DNA of 64,000 bases. Source: NVTR01 sp036480115 (GTDB lineage: Bacteria > Pseudomonadota > Alphaproteobacteria > Rhodobacterales > Rhodobacteraceae). The notes under the pieces were generated by a model, which saw nothing but the letters and a program-made list of their open reading frames with translations, searched no databases and was not told the origin of the DNA. A program made the position numbers and the translations under genes. The stretch lies in assembly GCA_965224795.1 (NCBI GenBank), contig CBDDAE010000001.1:1116001-1180000 (forward strand), in the 5' to 3' direction. Shown here one piece after another: positions 35,305 to 44,090 of the stretch (position 1 is its first letter; the number at the start of each line of letters is the position of its first letter).

Positions 35305-36240
35305 ATGGATACCTTGGGAGCGTTGGAAAGCTATGTGTCTGCCGTGCAGTCGGGTTCCCTGTCAGGTGCCGCCCGCCAGAGACGCATGTCACAGCCCGCG
35401 ATCAGCCAGCATATAACGGCGCTGGAAAGCCAGTTTGAAACCCGCTTGCTCGTCCGGGGGCGGGGTGGCGTGCGAATGACCCTGGCCGGGGAAGTTGCCT
35501 ATAAGTACGCCGTTTCAATACTGGAAGAACGCGCAAAATTGGGGTCAGCACTGGAAACTTTGGCGGATCAGGCGGCGGGGCAGATCACCATCACCGCCAA
35601 TCTTGCATTCTCGCATCAGATAGTCAGCGACGTCATAAGTGATTTTGGCAAACTACACCCGGACTTGAAAATTGAAGTGCGTGCCGATGATCGAATGTTG
35701 GATCTGGAAGATGAAAATATTGATGTCGCACTGCGCTCTGGCACGGTCGGGGAAGGCAACGGTGTTGTGCGCAAAATTGGCGCTCAGACGGTTTTACATG
35801 TTGCGACGCCTGCGTATCTTGATGCGGTCGGGCGACCGCAGACGCCGGACGATTTGATAAAACTCAATTATATTCAGTACAGATCTTCAGACGACCGGAT
35901 TGCCACAACGCTGCTGCAAGGTACGGAAATTGTTCAAGCCCCCATCAAAATCGGATTGACGGCACAGGCACCTTATCTGGTTTTTCAGGCACTGCACGGT
36001 AATCTGGGCTACGCAAAGATACCCGAATTCATCGTCGCCGAAGCCGTGAAATGCGGCCAGCTGGAAGTGGTTTTACCAGACTGGAAAATTCCTGAAAAAG
36101 ACCTGTTTGTTGTCTTCCCAACAGGCGGAAATCAACCGCCGCGGGTCATTACCCTGCTGCATGCGCTGACGAAGCGGCTGGACGCGACCAAAGGCGTTAA
36201 TCTGGTTGCCTCCGCCAAACAGTTGTACGTTGGCGGCTAA
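35305..36240 (+). CDS. LysR-family transcriptional regulator
   Basis: A 311-residue regulator. The N-terminal HTH (ALESYVSAVQSGSLSGAARQ, then SQPAISQHITALES) is complete, and the C-terminal part is a periplasmic-binding-protein-like effector domain (QITITANLAFSHQIV onwards). It is divergent from the exported metallo-hydrolase gene, a usual arrangement for LysR regulators and their targets. The inducer is unknown. Confidence 0.92.
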   Translation: MDTLGALESYVSAVQSGSLSGAARQRRMSQPAISQHITALESQFETRLLVRGRGGVRMTLAGEVAYKYAVSILEERAKLGSALETLADQAAGQITITANLAFSHQIVSDVISDFGKLHPDLKIEVRADDRMLDLEDENIDVALRSGTVGEGNGVVRKIGAQTVLHVATPAYLDAVGRPQTPDDLIKLNYIQYRSSDDRIATTLLQGTEIVQAPIKIGLTAQAPYLVFQALHGNLGYAKIPEFIVAEAVKCGQLEVVLPDWKIPEKDLFVVFPTGGNQPPRVITLLHALTKRLDATKGVNLVASAKQLYVGG

Positions 36241-36279
36241 GGCGATCACCTCAGAACAGTTTTTCCTGCAAAGTTTATA

Positions 36280-37152
36280 CTATTCCTGCGCAACCGCCGC
36301 CCGCACCATCACAGCCAAATCTGCCTGGCCCAGGCCCTGTTGACTGGCCGCGCGAAAACTGTCCAAACCCGCTTGGATAGCTGTAATATCAACACCCAGG
36401 GATTGCGCCACCTCACTGAATAGTTCTGCATCTTTGACAACCCCGTCCAACGCAAACCCAACCCTGTCGCTTTCACCCGTCAACACCGGCAGCCGGCCAA
36501 TAAACGCCGGTGGCGCCGCCGGGCTGCCAGACAGAATATCCAGCATTTGCCCATAGCCCAGCCCGCCAGCACGCCCGGTCAACATGGCTTCTTTCAGCAC
36601 CTGCCAAAACCCACACAGCAACATGTTATTCATCACTTTGGCCGTTGCCCCTGCCCCCAGTTTCCCCACATGGGTCACCCGGCCAGCAAATGCATCCACC
36701 ACCGGGCGAAACCGCTGTATATCCCCATCTGCCCCGCCCAGAAAAACCCCGGCTTTTCCAGCCAGCACCATTTCGGGCCCTCCGGAAATTGGCGCATCAA
36801 CCGCGCGCGCCCCGGCTTCACATATGGTGGCCTCAAGCCCGCGCAAAGTTTTGGGGTTGGTGGTGCTGGTATCCACCACCAGCTTGCCGCTAAGATCAAA
36901 GGCACAAAGCGCATTCACAACCTCAACCACAGCTCGATCATCAAACAGCGAAAGGATGATCACATCCGACGCCGCCACCAAGTCAGCCATCGCGCTGTGC
37001 ATTGGAAAACTTACCTTATCCGGTGACACGGCAGTTCGGTTCCAGCCACTAACGCTATACCCCTGCGCTGCCAACCGTTCCAAAATGGCCGACCCCATGC
37101 GTCCCATCCCGACGACGCCGACACGATCAGTACCCGTATTTGTAGACATCAT
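36280..37152 (-). CDS. NAD(P)-dependent beta-hydroxyacid dehydrogenase (3-hydroxyisobutyrate type)
   Basis: A 290-residue enzyme of the 6-phosphogluconate/3-hydroxyisobutyrate dehydrogenase superfamily. It has the Rossmann motif VGVVGMGRMGSAI, the substrate loop DAPISGGPEMVLAGKAG, and the catalytic lysine in GAGATAKVMNNML. The family oxidises 3-hydroxyacids or reduces semialdehydes; the substrate is not evident. GGGAG lies six bases before the first of two ATGs. It stands alone, convergent with the LysR gene. Confidence 0.88.
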   Translation of the reverse strand: MMSTNTGTDRVGVVGMGRMGSAILERLAAQGYSVSGWNRTAVSPDKVSFPMHSAMADLVAASDVIILSLFDDRAVVEVVNALCAFDLSGKLVVDTSTTNPKTLRGLEATICEAGARAVDAPISGGPEMVLAGKAGVFLGGADGDIQRFRPVVDAFAGRVTHVGKLGAGATAKVMNNMLLCGFWQVLKEAMLTGRAGGLGYGQMLDILSGSPAAPPAFIGRLPVLTGESDRVGFALDGVVKDAELFSEVAQSLGVDITAIQAGLDSFRAASQQGLGQADLAVMVRAAVAQE

Positions 37153-37250
37153 GAATTCTCCCTAACCCGGCAGTCCTGAGGATTTGTAGCCCTCGCTTGC
37201 GCGAAATCGGAACATAAATCCAGCTTAATATTGATCAGGGCAACCCACCA

Positions 37251-37282
37251 AAAAAATAACCCCCGGGGCCAGCCCGGGGGTC
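37251..37282 (-). terminator. Terminator of the autotransporter-like gene
   Basis: A strong stem ACCCCCGGG / CCCGGGGGT around 37259-37281; on the minus strand it is followed by TATTTTTTTGG. It begins 23 bases after the stop of the outer-membrane protein gene. Confidence 0.9.
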
Positions 37283-37304
37283 AAAATCTTTCGCTACAGG
37301 TTTT

Positions 37305-39332
37305 TTAGAAAGAGCGTTCGTAAAACACGCTCATGTTCCCCTGACCTGAACCACCCACACTTTGGTAGCCAATACGCCCACCAACCCGCCGGGTTCCATC
37401 ATAGGTTTTCGCGACCAGTTCAAGCTCCAGCCCGCCGCCACAATTGGTGGAAGAAGTGGTGGATTTAATATACTGACAAAGAATTGTCGGCGATATCGTA
37501 AACTGTTTTTCATCGTAGGTGTCGTGATTGATTTCCAGAGGAATTTCAATTCGCGGTGTAAAGTTCAGCACCCCGACCGAAACCGTTCCAGCAGCGATGG
37601 TATCCGTGCCTGAAACCGCGCCAGCCGTGCCGCTTACCCCAACATCCCCAATCCGGGTTATGCCGTAAGTCGCGCCAAATTCCGGGCTAAGGGTGAATTT
37701 CTCATACTCAATATCACCAGAAATAGTCGCACCGGCCTGTACTGAAGCCGTCAGGTAATTGCTGGTTACATCAACTGTACCATTGCCAACATCCAGATTG
37801 TTCATCCCAACCCCAAAGGCTATAAATGCGTCCCCGATAAGATCTTCGCCGATCTCTTCGACATAATAGGCACCCAAGGATAGCCCCAGCGTATCCCGGC
37901 TACCAGAAAATGAGCTGTTTATGTCAGAGCGCGTCAGATCCGCCCCCAGAAAATACCCAAGCATCGTAGTGTCTGATGTCATTTTCTCCCAGGCAACACG
38001 GCCCGAAAGCGTACCCAATACAGAACCGTTTTCATATCCGGTCAGCTCAAACTCACCATAAACAAGGCGACGGTGCGTGCCTTCATAATTGCCTTCCTGG
38101 CCAAAGAATTTACCGGCCAGATCGAAACCACGGCTGGACGCCACCAGACTGCCATCAATATCGAACGGAATGTTATTGCGCGACACCAGATCATCTTCGC
38201 ATTCTGGAATTAGCTCTAGTTCTGTGCGCCCAAGCTGATCGCGTTCTTCCTCCAGCTGACGACAGCGCCGTGCGGCAAGGAAACGATCCCGCGCACCGCG
38301 TGTGAACCGCTGATTGGCTACCAATTGATTTTGCAAATCTTTGACTGCTTCGTCGATAATTAGCTGCTGCAATTCAGTCAGCACTGCCGGTGTTAACGGT
38401 GTCGGCCCTGCAGGGGCTGCATTAAGTGACAACGTATTAGAAGCCGAATTCGGAAGGGTATCCACATCAATTACTGTACTAGCCGGCAGATCAAGCGTTA
38501 CCGGGCCACCAGTCGGCGTAACCAACACTGTATAAACACCAGCAGACACCATAACCAAATTCGAAACATTGCCGTTACCAACCGCAAAATCACCTAACGA
38601 CAAACCGCTGACCGGCTCTGAAAATGTGACAGTTACCGTAAACGGGCTGCTGTTATCAGTGGCTGACGTGGAAAGCGACACACTTGGCGGGGCAGCCGAT
38701 GGAACCGTGACGGTGCCATTGGGCAAAAGCGTAAAGATCGCGGAACCAACAGAACCTGTTGGTGTCCAATTTTGCGACAAAACACCGGATAACCCGTCAT
38801 AATCTATGCGATAAGTTCCCGGCGCCAGCCCAACCGCCACAGCGGATTGGTGTGCATAGACTTGGTTGGTTCCTGAACCCGGTGCAGCGGCCAATCCCGA
38901 TTGGGTATGGAAAAAGTAATTCGTACCCAGTGTAAACACCGATTGAAGATTGCTGTAATCGGCCGAGGGGTTAGTTGCGTAAGTATGTTGGGTGGTCGTT
39001 GTATTTGGAATTGTCCCCGTTTGGCTATGCGCTGTGCTAAACTGGATCTCTGCGCCGCCGCCCGGTGACGATTGCCCAACCACCTGGGTTTCGCCGCCGC
39101 CACCATCTTGGCGAAACAATGCCAAATCACCTTCTGCAGCAAGGCCATTGTTATTGTGCCAAGATCCATAGAAAATCTCAACGTCATAGCACGGTGTTAG
39201 GGGCCCCCCAACACAGGTTGTTACGGCGCTGGCCGCAGATAGAAATCCAACCGAATTTGTATGCGCTGTTGCCAAACTTGGCACAATAAACGCCGACACT
39301 GTTGCCAGCGCCTTAAATGAACATTTTTTCAT
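37305..39332 (-). CDS. Outer-membrane autotransporter-like beta-barrel protein with an Ig-like domain
   Basis: A 675-residue surface protein. Layout: signal peptide (SFKALATVSAFIVPSLATA); an N-terminal secreted part of about 190 residues rich in T, S and G; a bacterial Ig-like domain (from PPSVSLSTSATDNSSPFTV, about residues 215-305); a helical linker (LTELQQLIIDEAVKDLQNQL); and a C-terminal barrel of about 280 residues with alternating strands. The last residue is phenylalanine (VFYERSF), the BAM signal. GGGGGAT precedes the ATG. It probably displays the N-terminal part on the cell surface; the ligand is unknown. Confidence 0.8.
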   Translation of the reverse strand: MKKCSFKALATVSAFIVPSLATAHTNSVGFLSAASAVTTCVGGPLTPCYDVEIFYGSWHNNNGLAAEGDLALFRQDGGGGETQVVGQSSPGGGAEIQFSTAHSQTGTIPNTTTTQHTYATNPSADYSNLQSVFTLGTNYFFHTQSGLAAAPGSGTNQVYAHQSAVAVGLAPGTYRIDYDGLSGVLSQNWTPTGSVGSAIFTLLPNGTVTVPSAAPPSVSLSTSATDNSSPFTVTVTFSEPVSGLSLGDFAVGNGNVSNLVMVSAGVYTVLVTPTGGPVTLDLPASTVIDVDTLPNSASNTLSLNAAPAGPTPLTPAVLTELQQLIIDEAVKDLQNQLVANQRFTRGARDRFLAARRCRQLEEERDQLGRTELELIPECEDDLVSRNNIPFDIDGSLVASSRGFDLAGKFFGQEGNYEGTHRRLVYGEFELTGYENGSVLGTLSGRVAWEKMTSDTTMLGYFLGADLTRSDINSSFSGSRDTLGLSLGAYYVEEIGEDLIGDAFIAFGVGMNNLDVGNGTVDVTSNYLTASVQAGATISGDIEYEKFTLSPEFGATYGITRIGDVGVSGTAGAVSGTDTIAAGTVSVGVLNFTPRIEIPLEINHDTYDEKQFTISPTILCQYIKSTTSSTNCGGGLELELVAKTYDGTRRVGGRIGYQSVGGSGQGNMSVFYERSF

Positions 39333-39573
39333 GATATCCCCCACTCACTAAGTCTACTTTTAGTATTTATATTTATATTTTCGCTATATCTAGCGGTACT
39401 AGGACCCTTCGACAACAGGTTAATTTTTGTAAACAAAAAAAATATGTCAATTGTATGATAAATTGCAACAAGCCCCCGGCGGGCACGGCAAACTCTGGTT
39501 GTTTCCAGACAAAAGCAGTAAATTCCCCTGAAACGCGGCTCCGTAATCTGGCAGGTATTGGCAATGGTGTAAT

Positions 39574-40614
39574 TTGCAAACTTCCCCAAAATACTTTTTC
39601 GCAATACCGCCATTGGCAGCACTTGCCTTGCTTGCCCTGTTGTATTTCTTCCTTGGCCCTACTGTCGCAAATGCCGACCCGGTCCTGTCTATTGCCATCA
39701 CTGAATCAAGTGGCGACGACTTTGACGCCGATGTCAGACAGGTTCGCAAAACCGGGGCCCGCGCCACCAGTTTAACGCTGTTTTGGGATGAGGCCGATCA
39801 AAATGGTACCTACGCCCCGGAATTTGACTGGCCCAGTATCGCCAATGGCTATTACCCCGGCAGAGGTCTGAGTCTGATCATCACCCTGTCGGTCATCGAC
39901 ACAGTCACCGATCGTCGCCCCAAAGACCTGCTTAAAAAATCTTGGGATGATCCGATCGTCATCGCCCGTTTCAACGCCTACCTAACCGAAATCCTTTCCC
40001 GGATGCCTGACACTGACATTCTGGCAATCGCCGTTGGCAATGAAATTGATGGTCACCTAAGACGCGACAAAGACTGGCAGGCCTACGAACGTTTCTTCAG
40101 CGCCGCGCGCGATACCATCCATCAAACACGCCCCAATGTGCCGGTTGGCGTCACCATGACCTGGCAGGGCATGCAGGGGAATAATGCCACCCGCTCTGCG
40201 CGCCTAAACGCCCTGACCGACGCGGCGCTAATCAACTATTACCCTTTGGACAGCCGCTTTCACGTGTTACCCCCGGCAGATATCATGGCCCAACTGGATG
40301 CTATGATTATCGCTGCGAACGGCAAACCTGTCTATCTGTTTGAAACCGGCTATCCGTCAGAAGGTTGCGGTTCAAATCCGGCCCTGCAACAGGCCTACTT
40401 CCAGCACCTTTTGGCAGCATGGCACACCCGCAAACGCGACATTCCCCTGATCAACCTGGTCTGGCTGCACGATATCCCAGAAGCTAAATTACAGGACTAC
40501 GCCAGCTATTACGGCTCAAACAACCGCTGTTTTCTAAGCTATCTTTCCAGCCTTGGTCTGCGCAGCCTGAACGGCCAAAACAAGCCGGCATTCAATTGGT
40601 TGATCAGCAGGTAA
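39574..40614 (+). CDS. Exported TIM-barrel protein resembling clan GH-A glycosidases
   Basis: A 346-residue protein. An N-terminal hydrophobic segment (PPLAALALLALLYFF) ends in ANA, so it is exported or membrane-anchored. The rest reads as a TIM barrel with two carboxylates in the clan GH-A positions: acid/base in IAVGNEIDG and nucleophile in VYLFETGYPSEG. I cannot assign a GH family or substrate. The frame begins at TTG 39574; no ATG or good ribosome binding site lies nearby, so the start is uncertain. The upstream 240 bases are AT-rich, with no other feature that I can support. Confidence 0.65.
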   Translation: MQTSPKYFFAIPPLAALALLALLYFFLGPTVANADPVLSIAITESSGDDFDADVRQVRKTGARATSLTLFWDEADQNGTYAPEFDWPSIANGYYPGRGLSLIITLSVIDTVTDRRPKDLLKKSWDDPIVIARFNAYLTEILSRMPDTDILAIAVGNEIDGHLRRDKDWQAYERFFSAARDTIHQTRPNVPVGVTMTWQGMQGNNATRSARLNALTDAALINYYPLDSRFHVLPPADIMAQLDAMIIAANGKPVYLFETGYPSEGCGSNPALQQAYFQHLLAAWHTRKRDIPLINLVWLHDIPEAKLQDYASYYGSNNRCFLSYLSSLGLRSLNGQNKPAFNWLISR

Positions 40615-40701
40615 TCTGCAAACCCGACCCGTCCGCAACTGCTGGCCGGTTTGAAAAGTATCCGCTAACATGTTAATTAGCCACACCTCATAGGAATGAC
40701 G

Positions 40702-40953
40702 ATGGACAAGCTTGTAACAAAATCTCAACCTCTGATGAAATTTGCTGCCGCCATTGGCATGATCTGCGGCGTGATCATCATCGGCCTGGGTACCGCCCGT
40801 TATTTCGATCTAATCGACATGGGGCCGGACTTTGCTAAAATTGAACCTATTTGGATGATCGCTGGCGGCGCAGCCCTGATCGCGACCTTTTACTTCAAAT
40901 TGCAAACGATCAAAAAAGCCGCCACTCTCGCGCAGGACCGGCTGGACAGCTAG
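40702..40953 (+). CDS. Small two-helix membrane protein of unknown function
   Basis: An 83-residue protein with two predicted membrane segments (FAAAIGMICGVIIIGLGTARY and PIWMIAGGAALIATFYF) and a basic C-terminal tail. The ATG at 40702 is chosen over one at 40696 because AGGA lies six bases upstream of it. It follows the glycosidase-like gene by about 90 bases. I do not recognise the family. Confidence 0.6.
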   Translation: MDKLVTKSQPLMKFAAAIGMICGVIIIGLGTARYFDLIDMGPDFAKIEPIWMIAGGAALIATFYFKLQTIKKAATLAQDRLDS

Positions 40954-40970
40954 GGGCACACCTCCCCCAT

Positions 40971-41001
40971 CATCTTTCGGGCAAATATCCCCGCCGGAGG
41001 C
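40971..41001 (-). repeat. Dispersed intergenic element, copy 3
   Basis: Minus strand GCCTCCGGCGGGGATATTT (41001 down to 40983) with tail GCCCGAAAGATG. It starts seven bases after the stop of the lrp-type gene. Confidence 0.85.
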
Positions 41002-41008
41002 TCCTGCC

Positions 41009-41470
41009 CTATACCGGCAATGCGGTGGTTTTGAAAACTGTCTTCAACGCAAAACTTGAATGCATTTGCGCCACCCCCGGCAGTTTAGCCAGTGACCGCC
41101 GGTGTATCTGGGCAAAATGCTCAGTATCAAACGCAACCACCTTCAGCAGATAATCCGCCTGCCCCGCCATCAGATGGCATTCCAGCACATCCGGAATTTT
41201 TGCCACCTCACGCTCAAATGCGTCCAGCACCTCATCCGCTTGCCCGGACAGGGTAATTTCCACAAACACGGTTGTCGGACGACCCAGCAATTTTGGTTCC
41301 AACAGTGCCACATAGTCTTTGATATAGCCGGATTTTTCCAACCCATGCACCCGGCGGTGACAGGCAGATGGGGACAGGTTTACACTTTCGGAAAGCTCGG
41401 CATTAGTAATTCGGCCATCCTTCTGTAAAACTTCCAGAATACGGCGATCTATACTATCAAGTTTCTGCAT
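41009..41470 (-). CDS. Lrp/AsnC-family regulator, probable regulator of alanine dehydrogenase
   Basis: A 153-residue leucine-responsive-type regulator. The HTH is at residues about 20-45 (RITNAELSESVNLSPSACHR), and a RAM ligand domain follows (VFVEITLSGQADEVLDAF). It is divergent from ald across 132 bases, which is the usual layout for AldR/BkdR-like regulators that respond to alanine or other amino acids. An inverted repeat ATCTT-TGC-AAGAT lies in the shared promoter. A copy of the dispersed element follows its stop. Confidence 0.92.
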   Translation of the reverse strand: MQKLDSIDRRILEVLQKDGRITNAELSESVNLSPSACHRRVHGLEKSGYIKDYVALLEPKLLGRPTTVFVEITLSGQADEVLDAFEREVAKIPDVLECHLMAGQADYLLKVVAFDTEHFAQIHRRSLAKLPGVAQMHSSFALKTVFKTTALPV

Positions 41471-41498
41471 ATCTGAACTTTCTTCGAATTATTATTAA

Positions 41499-41511
41499 AT
41501 CTTTGCAAGAT
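41499..41511. promoter_or_regulatory. Inverted repeat in the lrp/ald promoter
   Basis: ATCTT-TGC-AAGAT, 29 bases upstream of the lrp-type gene and 92 bases before the ald ATG. It may be a binding site for the Lrp-type regulator. This is inference from symmetry and position. Confidence 0.4.
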
Positions 41512-41602
41512 ATGACCATGTTATCGTTAACTTACCAGCCCAGAAATCAAAACAATTGCGTCTAACCTGCGCGATACCGGGGAAAATCAATCGGAGAACT
41601 CC

Positions 41603-42721
41603 ATGAAAATCGGCTGCCCCAAAGAAATTAAACCCCAGGAATTTCGCACCGGCCTCACCCCCAATGCAGCGCGCGAAGCCATCAGTCACGGCCATGATGT
41701 GCTGGTGGAAAAAAACGGTGGGACAGGGGCGGGTTTTCCGGATCAGGATTATGTCGACGCCGGTGCCCGAGTCGCCGATACAGCCGCTGAAATTTTTGAA
41801 TGGGCCGACATGATCGTAAAGGTCAAGGAACCACAACCTGGTGAGCGCAAAATGCTGCGTCAGGGTCAGGTTCTGTTCACCTACCTGCACCTTGCCCCGG
41901 ACCCGGATCAAACCCGTGACCTGATGAAAAGCGGTTGCACTGCCATCGCATATGAAACCGTAACTGCACAGGGCGGTGGCCTGCCGCTGTTGGCCCCGAT
42001 GTCAGAAGTTGCCGGGCGTCTTGCCCCGCAGGTCGGCAGTTGGACCCTGCAAAAAGCCAACGGTGGACGCGGCGTTCTGATGGGCGGCGTCCCCGGTGTC
42101 GGCCCCGCCCGTGTTGTCGTCATCGGCGGCGGTGTTGTTGGTACCCATGCGGCCAAAATCGCAGCAGGTATGGGCGCGGACGTCACCGTGCTGGACCGCT
42201 ACCTGCCCCGACTGCGCTATCTGGATGACGTGTTCGGGCGCGATTTCAAAAACAGCTATGCGTCTGCTGGCAACACCATCGAACTGGTGCGTGAGGCCGA
42301 CATGGTCATTGGCGCCGTTCTGGTCCCCGGTGCCGAGGCCCCCAAGCTGATTTCCCGCGCGCAACTATCGGAAATGAAGCCTGGCGCAGTCCTTGTGGAC
42401 GTCGCCATTGATCAGGGCGGCTGCTTTGAAACCAGCCACGCCACCACCCATCAGGACCCAATATACGAAGTCGACGGCATCATGCATTACTGCGTCGCCA
42501 ACATGCCCGGCGCCGTGGCCCGCACATCCACCATCGCCCTTGGCAACGCCACCATGCCCTTCATGCTGGCACTTGCCGACAAGGGTTGGCGGCAAGCCTG
42601 TGAAGATGATGAACACCTGCTGAACGGTCTGAACGTCCATGCTGGTCAGCTGACCTACTATGCGGTCGGCAAGGCGCTTGGCATTGATGTTTTGTCGCCG
42701 GCGTTGGCGCTTAAGCAGTAG
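41603..42721 (+). CDS. ald: Alanine dehydrogenase
   Basis: A 372-residue NAD-dependent enzyme that interconverts L-alanine and pyruvate plus ammonia. It has the N-terminal KIGCPKEIKPQEFRTGLTP, the catalytic lysine in MIVKVKEPQP, the histidine in FTYLHLAPD, and the NAD motif VVVIGGGVVGTHAAKIA. Length and motifs match Ald throughout. GGAGAAC precedes the ATG. It is divergent from the Lrp-type regulator, and a bidirectional hairpin separates it from a convergent LysR gene. Confidence 0.97.
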   Translation: MKIGCPKEIKPQEFRTGLTPNAAREAISHGHDVLVEKNGGTGAGFPDQDYVDAGARVADTAAEIFEWADMIVKVKEPQPGERKMLRQGQVLFTYLHLAPDPDQTRDLMKSGCTAIAYETVTAQGGGLPLLAPMSEVAGRLAPQVGSWTLQKANGGRGVLMGGVPGVGPARVVVIGGGVVGTHAAKIAAGMGADVTVLDRYLPRLRYLDDVFGRDFKNSYASAGNTIELVREADMVIGAVLVPGAEAPKLISRAQLSEMKPGAVLVDVAIDQGGCFETSHATTHQDPIYEVDGIMHYCVANMPGAVARTSTIALGNATMPFMLALADKGWRQACEDDEHLLNGLNVHAGQLTYYAVGKALGIDVLSPALALKQ

Positions 42722-42727
42722 GCAATC

Positions 42728-42759
42728 AAAAGAGATTCGCTTTCTCAGCGGATCCTTTT
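42728..42759. terminator. Bidirectional terminator between ald and a LysR gene
   Basis: An imperfect stem: AAAAGAGATTCGC pairs with GCGGATCCTTTT across the loop TTTCTCA. A-tract and T-tract ends suit termination on both strands. It lies in the 45-base gap between the two convergent genes. Confidence 0.6.
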
Positions 42760-42766
42760 CGCCTAC

Positions 42767-43654
42767 TCAACCGACTTTCAAACCCACGTGCCCCTCAAAC
42801 AGCGGACGCACCTGGCGCAGGCGTGTCACCGTGAAATCAACGAAAGTACGAATTCGCGGGACCTGGCGCAAATCAGCATGGGTCAATACCCAGACCGGGA
42901 CATAGGTGAAATCCGGTAGCCCCGGAACCCTTTGCAACAATGGATCAGTGTCCCCCAAAAAACACGCCATGCGCGTCGCCCCAGTCCCGGCCCGCGCAGC
43001 CGCCACCGCCGCCACCATGTCATCCACCGATAGCCTGACATTCAGGTTCGGTCGCAGTGCCAATATTTCTGGCGGCGGTCCAGGCCAATGGGAAAACCGT
43101 ATCCAATCCAGTGGGGTATCGCCGCCTTTGTCCCGGGCAATCAATTCCGGCGTCGCGTAAACGGCGGCTTTTTGATCCGCCACACGGTATCCCACCAGTG
43201 TGGGAGAGGGTGATTTTGACAACCGGATCGCCACGTCGGCGTCCCGTTGTGCAAGGTTCAGATTGTCATTGGTGGCCAAAATCCGCAGTTCCACAGCCGG
43301 GTGTGTCGCCACAAATTCGTTCAGAATCGTGGCCAAAACCCGTTCAATCAGCAAATGCGGTGCAGTAATGGTCAGCGGCCCACGTATCTCGGCGTCTCGC
43401 GCCCCTATCCTGCGATCCAATTGTGCGCCTGATTGTTCCATTTCTTCAGCAGCTCGCACCGCATCGCGCCCAGCATCCGTGGGCACATAACCACTTGCCA
43501 AACGATCAAATAACCGCGCACCCAGCGCCTGTTCAGCAGCCGTTATCCGGCGCGCAACAGTGGCATGGTTCACGCCTAAAACGCGCGCGGCGCCGCTGAT
43601 CCCGCCTTGGCGGGCGGTTTCCAATACATGGCGAAGATCATTCCAATCGAGCAT
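42767..43654 (-). CDS. LysR-family transcriptional regulator
   Basis: A 295-residue regulator. The HTH starts at MLDWNDLRHVLETARQGG, with SGAARVLGVNHATVARRI as recognition region. The effector domain begins at GPLTITAPHLLIERVL. The ATG at 43654 gives the usual N-terminus for this subgroup (LDW), although no strong ribosome binding site is visible. It is divergent from the DUF1330 gene across about 100 bases, and that gene is a candidate target. Confidence 0.88.
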   Translation of the reverse strand: MLDWNDLRHVLETARQGGISGAARVLGVNHATVARRITAAEQALGARLFDRLASGYVPTDAGRDAVRAAEEMEQSGAQLDRRIGARDAEIRGPLTITAPHLLIERVLATILNEFVATHPAVELRILATNDNLNLAQRDADVAIRLSKSPSPTLVGYRVADQKAAVYATPELIARDKGGDTPLDWIRFSHWPGPPPEILALRPNLNVRLSVDDMVAAVAAARAGTGATRMACFLGDTDPLLQRVPGLPDFTYVPVWVLTHADLRQVPRIRTFVDFTVTRLRQVRPLFEGHVGLKVG

Positions 43655-43752
43655 GGCCCGATTATTACCGCACATCGGACGCGCGGCAATGATCGTTTTC
43701 ACTCAAGAAAAATGCACATAATCTGAACCCGAAAACACAGGAGATTGCAAAA

Positions 43753-44034
43753 ATGACGGCCTACGCCCTAGTCACAATCAAACTTAACGACCCGGAAGAA
43801 TTCAAGCGTTACCGGGAGCTAGCTGGCCCGGCCATGGCAAAACACCAAGCCAAGCCGCTTTCCGTTTCATCCGAAGCGCAAATGATCGAAGGCGAAGGCG
43901 CGGCCCCCGACGTGACCGTCATACTGACGTTCCCGGATCGTAGCCACGCTTTGGCATGGATAAATGATCCAGAGATCGCCCATGTCCACGCGGCGCGAAA
44001 GGCAAGTGGTTCTTCAAAAATTATCCTGATGTAA
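43753..44034 (+). CDS. DUF1330 family protein
   Basis: A 93-residue protein of the DUF1330 dimeric alpha/beta barrel family: MTAYALVTIKLNDPEEFKRY at the N-terminus, a central VILTFPDRSHALAWINDPE, and RKASGSSKIILM at the end. The function of the family is unknown. GGAG precedes the ATG at a good distance (ACAGGAGATTGCAAAA). It is divergent from a LysR regulator, and a strong hairpin follows it. Confidence 0.85.
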   Translation: MTAYALVTIKLNDPEEFKRYRELAGPAMAKHQAKPLSVSSEAQMIEGEGAAPDVTVILTFPDRSHALAWINDPEIAHVHAARKASGSSKIILM

Positions 44035-44037
44035 CAA

Positions 44038-44068
44038 AAAAAAGGGCCCGCCAAACCGGCGAGCCCTT
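44038..44068. terminator. Bidirectional terminator between the DUF1330 gene and mscL
   Basis: Stem AAGGGC (44042-44047) / GCCCTT (44063-44068) continues past a 1x1 mismatch into CGCC / GGCG, with loop AAACC. On the minus strand it runs into eight T, which is strong termination for mscL. Confidence 0.9.
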
Positions 44069-44090
44069 CCTATCTTGCGATGCTTAGCGC

